A program made the translations under genes and the position numbers. DNA of 64,000 nt from Aerophototrophica crusticola (lineage in GTDB: Bacteria; Pseudomonadota; Alphaproteobacteria; Azospirillales; Azospirillaceae), in the NCBI GenBank assembly GCA_001939945.1, contig MOEB01000001.1, positions 699,595-763,594 on the forward strand. Direction: 5' to 3'. The first letter of the stretch is position 1; each line of letters begins with the position of its first letter. The notes beneath the pieces were generated by a model that worked only from the letters and a program-made list of their open reading frames with translations, had not been told where the DNA came from and did no database searches. Of this stretch, positions 16,859-24,223 are shown piece after piece.

Positions 16859-17776
16859 ATGTCGAGCAACAACCTGCTCTATGCCGCCACCATCCTGATC
16901 TGGGGTTCGACCTGGTTCGTCATCAAGTTCCAGCTCGGCGTCGTGGACCCGTCGGTCTCCGTGGCCTACCGCTTCGCGCTGGCCGGGGGGCTGTTGCTGG
17001 CTTGGCTGGCCATCCGGCGGCAGCCATTGGTCCCGCCGCGGCACGGCTGGCACTGGGTCGCCATCACCGGCATCCTCACCTTCTCCGGCAACTACCTGTT
17101 CGTTTACAAGGCCACCAGCCTACTGCCCTCCGGCCTGGTGGCCGTGGCAGGGTCCGTGTTGACCCTGATGAACGTGGTGAACGCGCGCATCTTCCTGGGC
17201 CAGCCCCTGCGGCCTGTCGTGTTGCTGGGCGGCACGATCGGCGTGCTGGGCGTGCTGATGCTGTTCGGGCCGGAGATCACGGCCCACGGTTTGGGCGGCG
17301 GCGCCCTGTTGGGCTTCGGGCTGATGATGGGCGCGAACCTCTGCGCCTCCCTGGGCAACATGGCCGTGGCGAAGGCCCGCAAGGCGGAGGTGCCGCTGTT
17401 CGCCGCCACGGCCTGGGGCATGCTGCTGGGCTCCGCCACCATGGCCGTCATCGCCGCGGTGCGGGGGGTGCCCTTCACCTTCGACCCGAGCCTGCCCTAT
17501 GTGGGCTCGTTGCTTTACCTGGCCCTGGCCGGTTCGGTCGCGGCGTTCCTCTGCTACTTCACCCTGCTGGGCCGCATCGGGGCGGACCGGGCGGGCTATG
17601 TGGCTGTCATGGTCCCCATCGTGGCCCTGGTCATCTCCACCCTGTTCGAGAGTTATGAATGGACGCCGGTGGGTGCGGCGGGATTGGCCCTGGCCGTGGG
17701 CGGAAACCTGCTGGTCATGACCCCGCCCAGCCGCCTGCCGCGCTGGCGCTTCCTGGGCGCAGAAGCCAAGCCGTGA
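16859..17776 (+). CDS. EamA/DMT-family transporter
   Basis: 305 residues with ten predicted membrane helices in two EamA repeats: ILIWGSTWFVIKFQLG near residue 12 in the first repeat and LYLALAGSVAAFLCYFTLL at about 220 in the second. It is an inner-membrane drug/metabolite-type exporter; substrates of this family cannot be told from sequence. Transcribed alone, with the tRNA-Pro gene 79 bases downstream on the same strand. Confidence 0.88.
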   Translation: MSSNNLLYAATILIWGSTWFVIKFQLGVVDPSVSVAYRFALAGGLLLAWLAIRRQPLVPPRHGWHWVAITGILTFSGNYLFVYKATSLLPSGLVAVAGSVLTLMNVVNARIFLGQPLRPVVLLGGTIGVLGVLMLFGPEITAHGLGGGALLGFGLMMGANLCASLGNMAVAKARKAEVPLFAATAWGMLLGSATMAVIAAVRGVPFTFDPSLPYVGSLLYLALAGSVAAFLCYFTLLGRIGADRAGYVAVMVPIVALVISTLFESYEWTPVGAAGLALAVGGNLLVMTPPSRLPRWRFLGAEAKP

Positions 17777-17816
17777 ACAACCGGGGGGCAGGGGGGCGAC
17801 AAAGCAGTCCCCACCC

Positions 17817-17845
17817 TTGCCCAGGGGCGAAGGCTGGTGTATCTC
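17817..17845 (+). promoter_or_regulatory. Predicted tRNA-Pro promoter
   Basis: TTGCCC (17817-17822), 17-bp spacer, TATCTC (17840-17845). The mature tRNA begins at 17856, about ten bases after the -10, consistent with a short 5' leader removed by RNase P. Confidence 0.5.
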
Positions 17846-17855
17846 CAGGGCGTGT

Positions 17856-17932
17856 CGGGGCGTAGCGCAGTCTGGTAGCGCGACGGTTTTGGGAACCGTA
17901 GGCCGGAGGTTCGAATCCTCTCGCCCCGACCA
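17856..17932 (+). tRNA. tRNA-Pro(TGG)
   Basis: 77 bases with CCA encoded. Acceptor stem CGGGGCG pairs with CGCCCCG (17922-17928). The anticodon stem ACGGT/ACCGT encloses loop TTTGGGA, giving anticodon TGG at 17890-17892. The T-loop is GTTCGAATC. The next gene, an NDUFS4-like subunit, starts 35 bases after the CCA. Confidence 0.97.
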
Positions 17933-17967
17933 TCCCTGACGAACGACATTGCGGAACGGGTTCCCTG

Positions 17968-18273
17968 ATGAAGGTGCGGATCTACTCCCCGGCCAAGACC
18001 ACCATGCAGTCCGGTCGGGCCACCACCGGCACCTGGGTGCTGGAGTACGAGATCGAGACGCCGCGCCGCCCCGAGCCGCTGATGGGCTGGATCAGCTCCG
18101 GCGACACGCTGAACCAGGTCAAGCTGCGCTTCGACAGCAAGGAGGAGGCCCTGGCCTTCGCCGAGAAGAAGGGCTGGCAGGTGGACCTGATCGAGCCGCA
18201 TGACCGCCGGGTCACGCCCAAGAACTACGGTGACAACTTCCGTACCGACCGCCCCCGCATCGGCCGCTTCTGA
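17968..18273 (+). CDS. Complex I accessory subunit, NDUFS4-like
   Basis: 101 residues matching the ETC complex I subunit family: KVRIYSPAKTTMQSG start, central EPLMGWISSGDTLNQV and AFAEKKGWQVDLIEP, ending in NYGDNFRTDRPRIGRF. The mitochondrial counterpart is the 18-kDa NDUFS4 subunit, retained in alphaproteobacteria as a nuoless, stand-alone gene. It stabilises the NADH-dehydrogenase module. The gene is sandwiched between tRNA-Pro and tRNA-Arg, all on the plus strand, so it may share their transcript. Confidence 0.92.
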   Translation: MKVRIYSPAKTTMQSGRATTGTWVLEYEIETPRRPEPLMGWISSGDTLNQVKLRFDSKEEALAFAEKKGWQVDLIEPHDRRVTPKNYGDNFRTDRPRIGRF

Positions 18274-18281
18274 CCGGTCAC

Positions 18282-18358
18282 GGCCCCTTAGCTCAGTTGG
18301 ATAGAGCAACCGCCTTCTAAGCGGTAGGTCGCTGGTTCGAATCCAGCAGGGGTCGCCA
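18282..18358 (+). tRNA. tRNA-Arg(TCT)
   Basis: 77 bases with CCA encoded. Acceptor GGCCCCT pairs with AGGGGTC (one G-U). The anticodon stem ACCGC/GCGGT encloses CTTCTAA, anticodon TCT at 18316-18318. It lies eight bases after the complex I subunit stop and has no obvious promoter of its own, so it is probably processed from the upstream transcript. Confidence 0.97.
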
Positions 18359-18435
18359 TCCCATCCCGGAGGCCGACAGGAACCCAGCCGTCCGAGGGGC
18401 GTTCCGCAGCCGTGTCCGTGCCAGGGGAACCATCC

Positions 18436-18726
18436 ATGGGTGTCAGGGAATCACTGCGGTTGCTGCTCCAGGTCCTGGTGGCGTCTTTCGTGGTGGGCGT
18501 CCTCCTGTCCTGGTTGGACATCGACCCGGTGCGCCTGTTGAGCGGGGCCTGGAACGCGGTGATCAACGCGCCGGAGGCCGTGTTCGGTGCGCTTGCGGGC
18601 CTGATCCCCTATATCCTCACCGGTGCCGTCGTGGTGGTGCCCATCGTGGCCATCTCCACGGTGCTGAAGCTGATGCAGAGGAAGAACCGGCGGCAGATCC
18701 CGCCGCCCCCGCCGCAGCAGCCCTGA
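18436..18726 (+). CDS. Small two-helix membrane protein (DUF6460-like)
   Basis: 96 residues from the ATG preceded by AGGGGAA; a GTG 24 bases upstream is less likely. Two hydrophobic segments are visible (LLLQVLVASFVVGVLLSWL and LIPYILTGAVVVVPIVAIS), separated by a short loop, with a basic and proline-rich cytoplasmic tail (RKNRRQIPPPPP). It resembles a family of alphaproteobacterial inner-membrane proteins of unknown role; the DUF6460 assignment is from memory and uncertain. Confidence 0.65.
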   Translation: MGVRESLRLLLQVLVASFVVGVLLSWLDIDPVRLLSGAWNAVINAPEAVFGALAGLIPYILTGAVVVVPIVAISTVLKLMQRKNRRQIPPPPPQQP

Positions 18727-18742
18727 TCCGGCCCGTTTCCGC

Positions 18743-19102
18743 TCAACGTCCCGCGGATGCCGCAGCGCCGCCCACGAGGCGGGGCTGCTTGTTGAAGTTC
18801 ATGGTGATCATCAGGGTGACCTTGCCCCGGATCAGGTAGACCATCTTGTCCGCCTCCACCGGCAAGGGCACGTTCTTGGCCATGCAATAGGCCAGCAGGG
18901 CGCCCTGCACCTCATGCTCCGCCAGCGCCAGGGTACGCTTGCCGCCGTCCAGCTCCAGGTTGACCTTCAGCCCGTCACCCATCTCGGTGTTCAGGCCGGT
19001 GATCTCCCCCTCCGGCATCGGCTCCTTCAACTTGCGGCGACGGTCCAGGATGGCTGCCAACAGCTCGTTGTCCGAGAAGACGATGCAGCGCAGTTCCTTC
19101 AT
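18743..19102 (-). CDS. Conserved hypothetical protein downstream of the FNR-box region
   Basis: 119 residues from ATG at 19102, which has GGGAG eight bases upstream; an in-frame ATG ten codons earlier is possible. Sequence starts MKELRCIVFSDNELLAAILD and includes KLKEPMPEGEITGL, an EHEVQGALLAYCMAKNVPLP helix and a C-terminal GKVTLMITMNF strand. I do not recognise the fold; it has no signal or membrane segment. Its upstream region is unusual: an intrinsic terminator at 19186-19219, an FNR-like box at 19281-19294 and a 49-codon open frame whose TGA overlaps this ATG. Expression may be set by attenuation. Confidence 0.7.
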   Translation of the reverse strand: MKELRCIVFSDNELLAAILDRRRKLKEPMPEGEITGLNTEMGDGLKVNLELDGGKRTLALAEHEVQGALLAYCMAKNVPLPVEADKMVYLIRGKVTLMITMNFNKQPRLVGGAAASAGR

Positions 19103-19185
19103 CCCATAGGCTCCCACCAACGATAGGAGCATGCTAGCCCTTCGCCGTCTGCCACGCCAGGAACCCTGACCTTAGGGATAGGGAC

Positions 19186-19219
19186 AAAAAAATTCCGGGG
19201 CTCATTTCTGGGCCCCGGA
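19186..19219 (-). terminator. Intrinsic terminator with seven-T tail
   Basis: Minus-strand stem TCCGGGGC/GCCCCGGA (8 bp) with a ten-base loop, followed by AA and seven T. It is 90 bases after the hisI stop, so it can end the hisI transcript, but it could equally end a short RNA started at about 19248. Confidence 0.85.
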
Positions 19220-19248
19220 GCAGTGGTATAGGGAGGGTTTAGAGACAT
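19186..19248 (-). ncRNA. Candidate small RNA or attenuated leader, about 63 nt
   Basis: Between a predicted start near 19248 and the intrinsic terminator lies a 63-base segment with a single-stranded CCCUCCCU element, resembling an anti-Shine-Dalgarno seed, and a U-rich 3' end of the kind bound by Hfq. An FNR-like box is centred about 40 bases upstream of the predicted start and a TCTACA -10 lies at 19255-19260. No expression evidence; the same signals could be a leader for the gene at 18743-19102. Confidence 0.35.
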
Positions 19249-19254
19249 CCTCCT

Positions 19255-19294
19255 TGTAGATGCCTTTCCCTCAAGCCGCTTTGACTTGGATCAA
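19255..19294 (-). promoter_or_regulatory. FNR/FixK-like box and -10 element
   Basis: Minus strand TTGATCCAAGTCAA (19294-19281) matches the TTGAT-N4-ATCAA consensus at nine of ten positions. TCTACA at 19260-19255 sits where a -10 would be if the box were at about -40, the usual class II position for FNR-type activators. The box is 15 bases past the hisI stop codon. Confidence 0.5.
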
Positions 19295-19308
19295 ACGTCG
19301 CGAACATC

Positions 19309-19713
19309 TCAAAAACCGCTGCCGTAAAGCTCGGTCGGCGGGATCGCGACCTCGGCGATGGTGACCAGTTCCCCGTCGCGGGCGGCCCGGTAGAAGCAGT
19401 TCCGCCGCCCGGTGTGGCAAGCGACGCCCTTTTGGTCCACCAGCAGCAGCAAGGTGTCGCCGTCGCAGTCCAGCCGAAGCTCCACCAGCGTCTGCACCTG
19501 GCCGGAGGACTCGCCCTTGCGCCAGGGACCGCCGCGGGAGCGGGACCAGTAGCAGACCCGGCCTGTCTCCAGCGTCTCGACCACGGCGTCCCGGTTCATC
19601 CAGGCCATCATCAGCACCTCACCCGTGCCGTGCTGCTGGGCGATGGCGGGGACCAGCCCGTCGGCGTTGAAACGGATGGCCTCCAGCAGGCCGGGGTGCA
19701 CTCGGGTGCTCAT
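19309..19713 (-). CDS. hisI: Phosphoribosyl-AMP cyclohydrolase
   Basis: 134 residues, a full-length stand-alone HisI catalysing the third step of histidine synthesis. Zinc and magnesium ligand motifs are present: RSRGGPWRKGESSGQ, DCDGDTLLLLVDQ and ACHTGRRNCFYR. No HisE domain is fused. The ATG overlaps the stop of the metC-like gene by four bases (ATGA), placing hisI last in a sulfur-metabolism-like run rather than with other his genes. Confidence 0.95.
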   Translation of the reverse strand: MSTRVHPGLLEAIRFNADGLVPAIAQQHGTGEVLMMAWMNRDAVVETLETGRVCYWSRSRGGPWRKGESSGQVQTLVELRLDCDGDTLLLLVDQKGVACHTGRRNCFYRAARDGELVTIAEVAIPPTELYGSGF

Positions 19714-20900
19714 GTCTTCAGGGCCTCACGCAGCCGGGCGAAGCCGGCTTCCAGGTCACGGGTCAGGTCCGCCGGTTCCTCCAGCCCCGCATGGAAACGG
19801 ACCAAGGTACCGTCACCGGCCCAGGGGCGGGCCGTGCGGATACGGCGGGGGTTGGTGGGCAGGACGAGGCTTTCGAACCCGCCCCAACTATAGCCCATGC
19901 CGAAGAACCGCAGCCCTTCCACCAGCGCCTTGAGCGCCGGGCGGGGCAGCGGTGCCAACTCCACCGTGAACAGGCCGCTGGCCCCGGTGAAGTCGCGCTT
20001 CCAGATCTGGTGCCCCGGGCAGTCCGGCCGCGCCGGGTGCAGCACGCGCCGAACTTCCGACTGTCCGGCCAGCCAGTCCGCCAGCAGCAGGCCGGCTTCC
20101 TGGTGGCGGGCAAGGCGCAGGGACAGGGTACGCAAGCCCCGCAGGCCCAGGAACAGGTCGTCGGCCGATGCCGTGGCGCCAAGGTCCACGGCGGCCTGCT
20201 TCACGGCCCGCCAGGCATCCCTGGTGCAGATGGCGGTTCCCAGGTTCGCGTCCGCATGGCCGGCGACATACTTGGTGCAGGCCTGGAGGGAGATGTCCAC
20301 CCCATGGGCCAGCGGCTTGAAATACACGCCCGCCGCCCAGGTGTTGTCCATCAGCACGGTGCAGCCGCGGGTCTTGGCGGCAGCGGCCAGGGCGGGCACG
20401 TCCTGCACCTCGAAGGTCAGGGACCCCGGCGACTCCAGGAACAGGGCACGGGTATTCGGCCTGAACAGCGCTTCCAGGTCGGCCGCGCCAAGCAGCGGGT
20501 CATAGAAGGAGGTCTCCACCCCCATCCGGGCCAGGATGCCCTGACAGAACGCGCGGGTGGGGCCATAGGTGGTGTCCGCCATCAGCAGATGGTCCCCGGA
20601 CCGCAGCACCGCCAGCAAGGCCGTGGTGATGGCCTGCAGGCCGGAGCCGAAGCTGACCGCGCGGTAACCGCCTTCCAGCTCCGCCATGGCCTCCTCGAAG
20701 GCGTGGCTGGTCGGCGTGCCCGTCCGGCCATAGCGGACGGCCTCATAGTCCGGATCCCGTGCTTCCAGCGAGTCCAGGTCGGGGAACAGGATGGTGGAGG
20801 CGCGGTAGGGCGGGATGCTCACCGCGCCGGAATGGCCGGCGGGGTCCCGGCCCGCATGGACCTGCGTCGTTCCCTCCGCCCGGTCACCCGCTTTGCTCAC
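19710..20900 (-). CDS. metC: PLP-dependent cystathionine beta-lyase
   Basis: 396 residues from a GTG that forms a GTGA overlap with the stop of the GNAT gene; the longer frame upstream lies inside that gene. Cys/Met-metabolism PLP fold: VRYGRTGTPTSHAFEEAMAE at about 50-70, the aspartate in VLMDNTWAAG, the PLP-lysine segment SLQACTKYVAGHADANLGT and a C-terminal GMGYSWGGFESLVLP typical of MetC-type beta-lyases. It would convert cystathionine to homocysteine, pyruvate and ammonia. Gamma-lyase activity cannot be excluded. Confidence 0.88.
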   Translation of the reverse strand: MSKAGDRAEGTTQVHAGRDPAGHSGAVSIPPYRASTILFPDLDSLEARDPDYEAVRYGRTGTPTSHAFEEAMAELEGGYRAVSFGSGLQAITTALLAVLRSGDHLLMADTTYGPTRAFCQGILARMGVETSFYDPLLGAADLEALFRPNTRALFLESPGSLTFEVQDVPALAAAAKTRGCTVLMDNTWAAGVYFKPLAHGVDISLQACTKYVAGHADANLGTAICTRDAWRAVKQAAVDLGATASADDLFLGLRGLRTLSLRLARHQEAGLLLADWLAGQSEVRRVLHPARPDCPGHQIWKRDFTGASGLFTVELAPLPRPALKALVEGLRFFGMGYSWGGFESLVLPTNPRRIRTARPWAGDGTLVRFHAGLEEPADLTRDLEAGFARLREALKT

Positions 20901-21532
20901 GGTTCCACCAGGGGTACGTGGGGGGCGATGCCCCGGGGAAGATGGCCGGCCAGACGGGGGTCGGGCTCTTCCTTCTCCTCCTGGCGAACGGGTTGGAAGC
21001 CGGCCCGCTGGTACATCATCAGAGCCTTGGGGTGGTCCAGGGTGCAGGTGTTCACCGTCACCCGCGTCACGCCGGCCCCAGCCCAGGCCGCGTCCACGGC
21101 CCAATCCAGCAGCCAGGGGCCGAGGCCATGGCCAATGAAATCCGGTACCAGCCCGAAATAGGCCAGGTTGGCCGTGCCCTCGACGCGGCGGTCGATCTCC
21201 GCATAGCCGGCGGGCACCCCGCCAACGTACAGCACGAAGATCTCCACCCGCTCATCCCCGATGATCGCGGCCAGCTCCTGCTCCGGCATGGCCCGCCGGA
21301 ACCACCAGAGCCAGGGCCCGCCCACCGTGTCGTAGAGGTAGCGGTAGTAGGAGACGGTGCAGCGCTCCGCCCGCAGCAGGGCGGACTTTTCCGGCGGCGG
21401 GGGCCGGAAGGTGCGGGACGGCTTCTCCGTCATCTCCAGGTAGGTGATGGTGGTCCGGATCATGCCGGGTGCCGCGGCGGGCAGGGACGGCACCGCCTCG
21501 CGGGGCCGCGGGAAGGGGATCGGCTCAGCCAT
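20897..21532 (-). CDS. GNAT-family N-acetyltransferase
   Basis: 211 residues from ATG at 21532 (MAEPIPFPRP), overlapping the sulfurtransferase stop by eight bases; the longer frame would overlap it far more. The GNAT core has VPAGYAEIDRR, LAYFGLVPDFIGHGLGPWLLD (acetyl-CoA pyrophosphate loop) and the C-terminal DHPKALMMYQRAGFQPV. The N-terminal 50 residues are an extra proline-rich segment. The acceptor substrate is unknown. Coupled by overlaps to genes on both sides. Confidence 0.85.
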   Translation of the reverse strand: MAEPIPFPRPREAVPSLPAAAPGMIRTTITYLEMTEKPSRTFRPPPPEKSALLRAERCTVSYYRYLYDTVGGPWLWWFRRAMPEQELAAIIGDERVEIFVLYVGGVPAGYAEIDRRVEGTANLAYFGLVPDFIGHGLGPWLLDWAVDAAWAGAGVTRVTVNTCTLDHPKALMMYQRAGFQPVRQEEKEEPDPRLAGHLPRGIAPHVPLVEP

Positions 21533-22391
21533 GGGCGGGCCCCGTCGCCAGGGGAAGATCCTCCCGGGCACCCCACTCGGCCCAGGACCCGTCATAGACC
21601 GGGACATCGCTCCGCCCGATCCGGTACAGGGCCAGGGCCAGGACACAGGCCGTGATGCCGCTGCCGCAGGAGGTGGTGACCGGCCGGGACAGGTCCACGC
21701 CAGCCGCCTTGAAGCGGTCCCGCAGGGTGTCCGCCGGCAGCAGGGTCTTGGTCGCGGGGTCCAGGAGGTCGGTGAAGGGGAGGTTCAGGCTGCCGGGGAT
21801 GTGGCCCATCCGCAAGCCCGGCCGCGGCTCCGGCGCCGTGCCCTCAAACCGTCCGGCGGCGCGGGCATCCACCACCTGCTCCGACCCCGTCTCCAGGTTG
21901 GCACGGATGTCTGCCACATCCCGTACCAGGGCCGGGTCGAGCCTGGCGCGGAAGCTTCGCGGCTCGGCGGGAGAGGGCTCGCCGGTCTCCACCGGGTGGC
22001 CCGCGGCGGTCCAGGCCGGCAGCCCGCCATCCAGCACGAACACGTCCAGGTGCCCGAAGGCGCGGAACATCCACCAGGCGCGTGGCGCGCTGGAGATGCC
22101 GACACTGTCATAGACCACCACCGTGTCGCCGCTGCCGATGCCCAACGCCCCCAGGGCCTCCCCGAAGGCCGCCGGGCTGGGCAGCATGTGGGGCAGGTCG
22201 GTGCCAGGGGCGCTCAGGGCATCGATGTCGAAGAACCGCGCCCCGGGAATGTGTCCGGCCAGGAACTCCGCCCGGGGGTCGCGCTTCAAGGTGGGCAGGT
22301 GCCAGGAGGCGTCCAGCACCCGCACCGACGGGTCCCCCAGACGGGACGCCAGCCATTCGACGGTCACCAGCGGGTCGCGCGCCGTTGCCAT
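21525..22391 (-). CDS. sseA: 3-mercaptopyruvate sulfurtransferase
   Basis: 288 residues with two rhodanese domains. The active-site loop CGSGITAC near residue 235 matches the mercaptopyruvate type rather than thiosulfate type. Other motifs include DASWHLPTLKRD, GHIPGARFFDIDALS and VYDGSWAEWG. It transfers sulfur from 3-mercaptopyruvate to thiols or cyanide. The ATG at 22391 has GAGGGAGGAA upstream, which decides against a TTG 15 bases earlier that overlaps the alaX stop. Confidence 0.9.
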   Translation of the reverse strand: MATARDPLVTVEWLASRLGDPSVRVLDASWHLPTLKRDPRAEFLAGHIPGARFFDIDALSAPGTDLPHMLPSPAAFGEALGALGIGSGDTVVVYDSVGISSAPRAWWMFRAFGHLDVFVLDGGLPAWTAAGHPVETGEPSPAEPRSFRARLDPALVRDVADIRANLETGSEQVVDARAAGRFEGTAPEPRPGLRMGHIPGSLNLPFTDLLDPATKTLLPADTLRDRFKAAGVDLSRPVTTSCGSGITACVLALALYRIGRSDVPVYDGSWAEWGAREDLPLATGPAHG

Positions 22392-22402
22392 CCGTTCCTC
22401 CC

Positions 22403-23131
22403 TCAATCCCGCAGCGCCAGCACGATCCGGCGGTTCTGCCGGCCCTTGTTCTCGATCTTCACGATCTGCACCCCGCCGATCTCCCCGGTGCGGGCCACAT
22501 GGGTGCCGCCGCAGGGCTGCAGGTCGATGGGCATGTCGCTGGGGCCGATGTTCAGCAGGCGCACCATGCCGCTGCCGGTGGGCGGCTTCACGGACATGGT
22601 GCGGACCAGGTCCGGCGTCGCCGCCAATTCCTCATCGGTGATGACACGCTCCACCACGGGATGGTCGCCCTCGATCAGGGAATTCACCTTCTCTTCGATC
22701 TCTTCCTTGTCCAGGCTGCCGGTGGGCACATCGAAGTCCAGCCGGCTCTTGTCCGCGCCCACCTGGCCGCCGGTCACCGCCCCGGGCACCACGGCGCAGA
22801 GCAGGTGCAGGGTCGTGTGCATGCGCATGTGCCGGTGCCGCCGCTCCCAATCCAGCTCCAACGTCACCTTGGTCCCCGGCGGGGGCAGGGCCGCCCCCTC
22901 CGCCGGCACATGGATCACGTCGGGCCCGACCTGGACCAGGTCGGCGCCCTTCCGGGTGTCCATGATGCGGATCTCACCCCCGTCCCAGCGCAGGGCGCCG
23001 GTATCCCCCGGCTGGCCGCCGCCGCTGGGATAGAAGATGGTGCGGTCCAGCCGGATGCCGCCGGGGTCGCTCTCCACCACCACGGCCTCTGCGGTGCGGT
23101 CATAGGGTTCGTCGCGGTAGAGGAGGGTCAT
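22403..23131 (-). CDS. Alanyl-tRNA editing protein (AlaX type)
   Basis: 242 residues resembling the AlaRS editing domain: N-terminal TIFYPSGGGQPGDTG, zinc-binding HMRMHTTLH and CGGTHVARTGEIG. Such free-standing proteins hydrolyse Ser-tRNA(Ala) or Gly-tRNA(Ala). A shortened N-terminal strand region before the editing core suggests the AlaX-M class. It sits 22 bases after cysK and 11 bases before sseA, inside a run of cysteine/sulfur genes. Confidence 0.9.
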   Translation of the reverse strand: MTLLYRDEPYDRTAEAVVVESDPGGIRLDRTIFYPSGGGQPGDTGALRWDGGEIRIMDTRKGADLVQVGPDVIHVPAEGAALPPPGTKVTLELDWERRHRHMRMHTTLHLLCAVVPGAVTGGQVGADKSRLDFDVPTGSLDKEEIEEKVNSLIEGDHPVVERVITDEELAATPDLVRTMSVKPPTGSGMVRLLNIGPSDMPIDLQPCGGTHVARTGEIGGVQIVKIENKGRQNRRIVLALRD

Positions 23132-23153
23132 GGGGCAGGGGCTCCGCTTCGTG

Positions 23154-24155
23154 TCAGGCCAGCCAGTCCGGGACGGGGAGGTTCTTCTCCCGCAGGAACG
23201 CGGGATTGAACAGCTTGGATTGGTAGCGGGTACCGTAATCGCAGAGGATCGTCACGATGGTGTGGCCGGGGCCCAGCGCCTTCGCCACCTTGATCGCGGC
23301 GCCGACATTGATGCCGCTGGAGCCGCCAAGGACCAGCCCCTCATCCTTCAGCAGGTCGAAGATGATGGGCAGCGCCTCCTCATCCGTCACCTGCACGGCG
23401 TCGTCGACCGGCGCGTCCGCCAGGTTGGCGGTCACGCGGCCCTGGCCGATGCCTTCGGTGATGGAGTTGCCCTCGGCCTTCAGCTCCCCCGTCTTTTTCC
23501 AGGCATAGAGGGCGGAGCCCATGGGGTCTGCCAGGACGATGCGGACATCCGGGTTCCGCTCCTTCAGCGCCATGCCCACGCCAGCCAGCGTGCCGCCCGT
23601 GCCCGTGGCGCAGGTGAAGGCATCCACCTTGCCGCCGGTCTGCTCCCAGATTTCCGGCCCCGTGGTGCGGCGGTGGCCTTCCCGGTTGGCCAGATTGTCG
23701 AACTGGTTCGCCCAGATGGCGCCGTTCGGCTCGGTCTGGGCCAACTCCTCCGCGATCCGGCGGGAGACATGGACATAGTTGCCCGGGTCCTTGAAAGGCA
23801 CCGCCGGGACCAGCCGCAGGTCCGCCCCGCAGAGGCGGAGCATGTCCTTCTTCTCCTGGCTCTGGGTCTCCGGCATGACGATCACGGTGCGGAAGCCCAG
23901 GGCGTTGCCCACCAGGGCCAAGCCAATGCCGGTGTTGCCCGCCGTGCCTTCGACGATCACGCCGCCCGGCTTCAGCCGGCCGCTGGCCACCGCGTCCTCC
24001 ACGATGGCCAGGGCGGCACGGTCCTTGACCGAGCCGCCGGGGTTCAGGAACTCGGCCTTGCCCAGGATCTCACAGCCAGTGGCCTCCGACGGGCCTATCA
24101 GGCGGATCAGGGGGGTGCGGCCGATGGTGTCGATGAATCCGTTACGCGCGTCCAC
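23154..24155 (-). CDS. cysK: Cysteine synthase
   Basis: 333 residues from GTG at 24155. The PLP lysine is in LNPGGSVKDRAAL, the substrate loop is EGTAGNTGIGLAL, and the glycine-rich phosphate loop is GTGGTLAG. It makes cysteine from O-acetylserine and sulfide. The substrate loop has TAGNTG where classic CysK has TSGNTG, as in the longer alphaproteobacterial type. First gene of the minus-strand run; 68 bases separate it from the Nudix stop. Confidence 0.9.
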   Translation of the reverse strand: MDARNGFIDTIGRTPLIRLIGPSEATGCEILGKAEFLNPGGSVKDRAALAIVEDAVASGRLKPGGVIVEGTAGNTGIGLALVGNALGFRTVIVMPETQSQEKKDMLRLCGADLRLVPAVPFKDPGNYVHVSRRIAEELAQTEPNGAIWANQFDNLANREGHRRTTGPEIWEQTGGKVDAFTCATGTGGTLAGVGMALKERNPDVRIVLADPMGSALYAWKKTGELKAEGNSITEGIGQGRVTANLADAPVDDAVQVTDEEALPIIFDLLKDEGLVLGGSSGINVGAAIKVAKALGPGHTIVTILCDYGTRYQSKLFNPAFLREKNLPVPDWLA

Positions 24156-24223
24156 GTGCGCAGCCTCTTTACGCGGGTCAAAGCAGGGAGCGTAGACACC
24201 GCCCCGATGCGGTGCAACCCCGC

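Larger units (their letters stand above)
19099..19248 (-). other. Possible 49-residue leader ORF overlapping the next gene (ATGA)
   Basis: An ATG at 19248 opens a 49-codon frame (MSLNPPYTTAPGPRNEPRNF...) that runs through the intrinsic terminator and ends in a TGA overlapping the downstream ATG by four bases. The purine-rich AAGGAGG directly touches the ATG, leaving no normal spacing, so initiation would have to be leaderless or at another codon. It is listed because the overlap suggests coupling; it may be chance. Confidence 0.2.

Noticed and set aside
18282-18358. tRNA-Arg as an integration site
   Set aside because: No integrase, no repeated 3' end and no change of gene content beside it.
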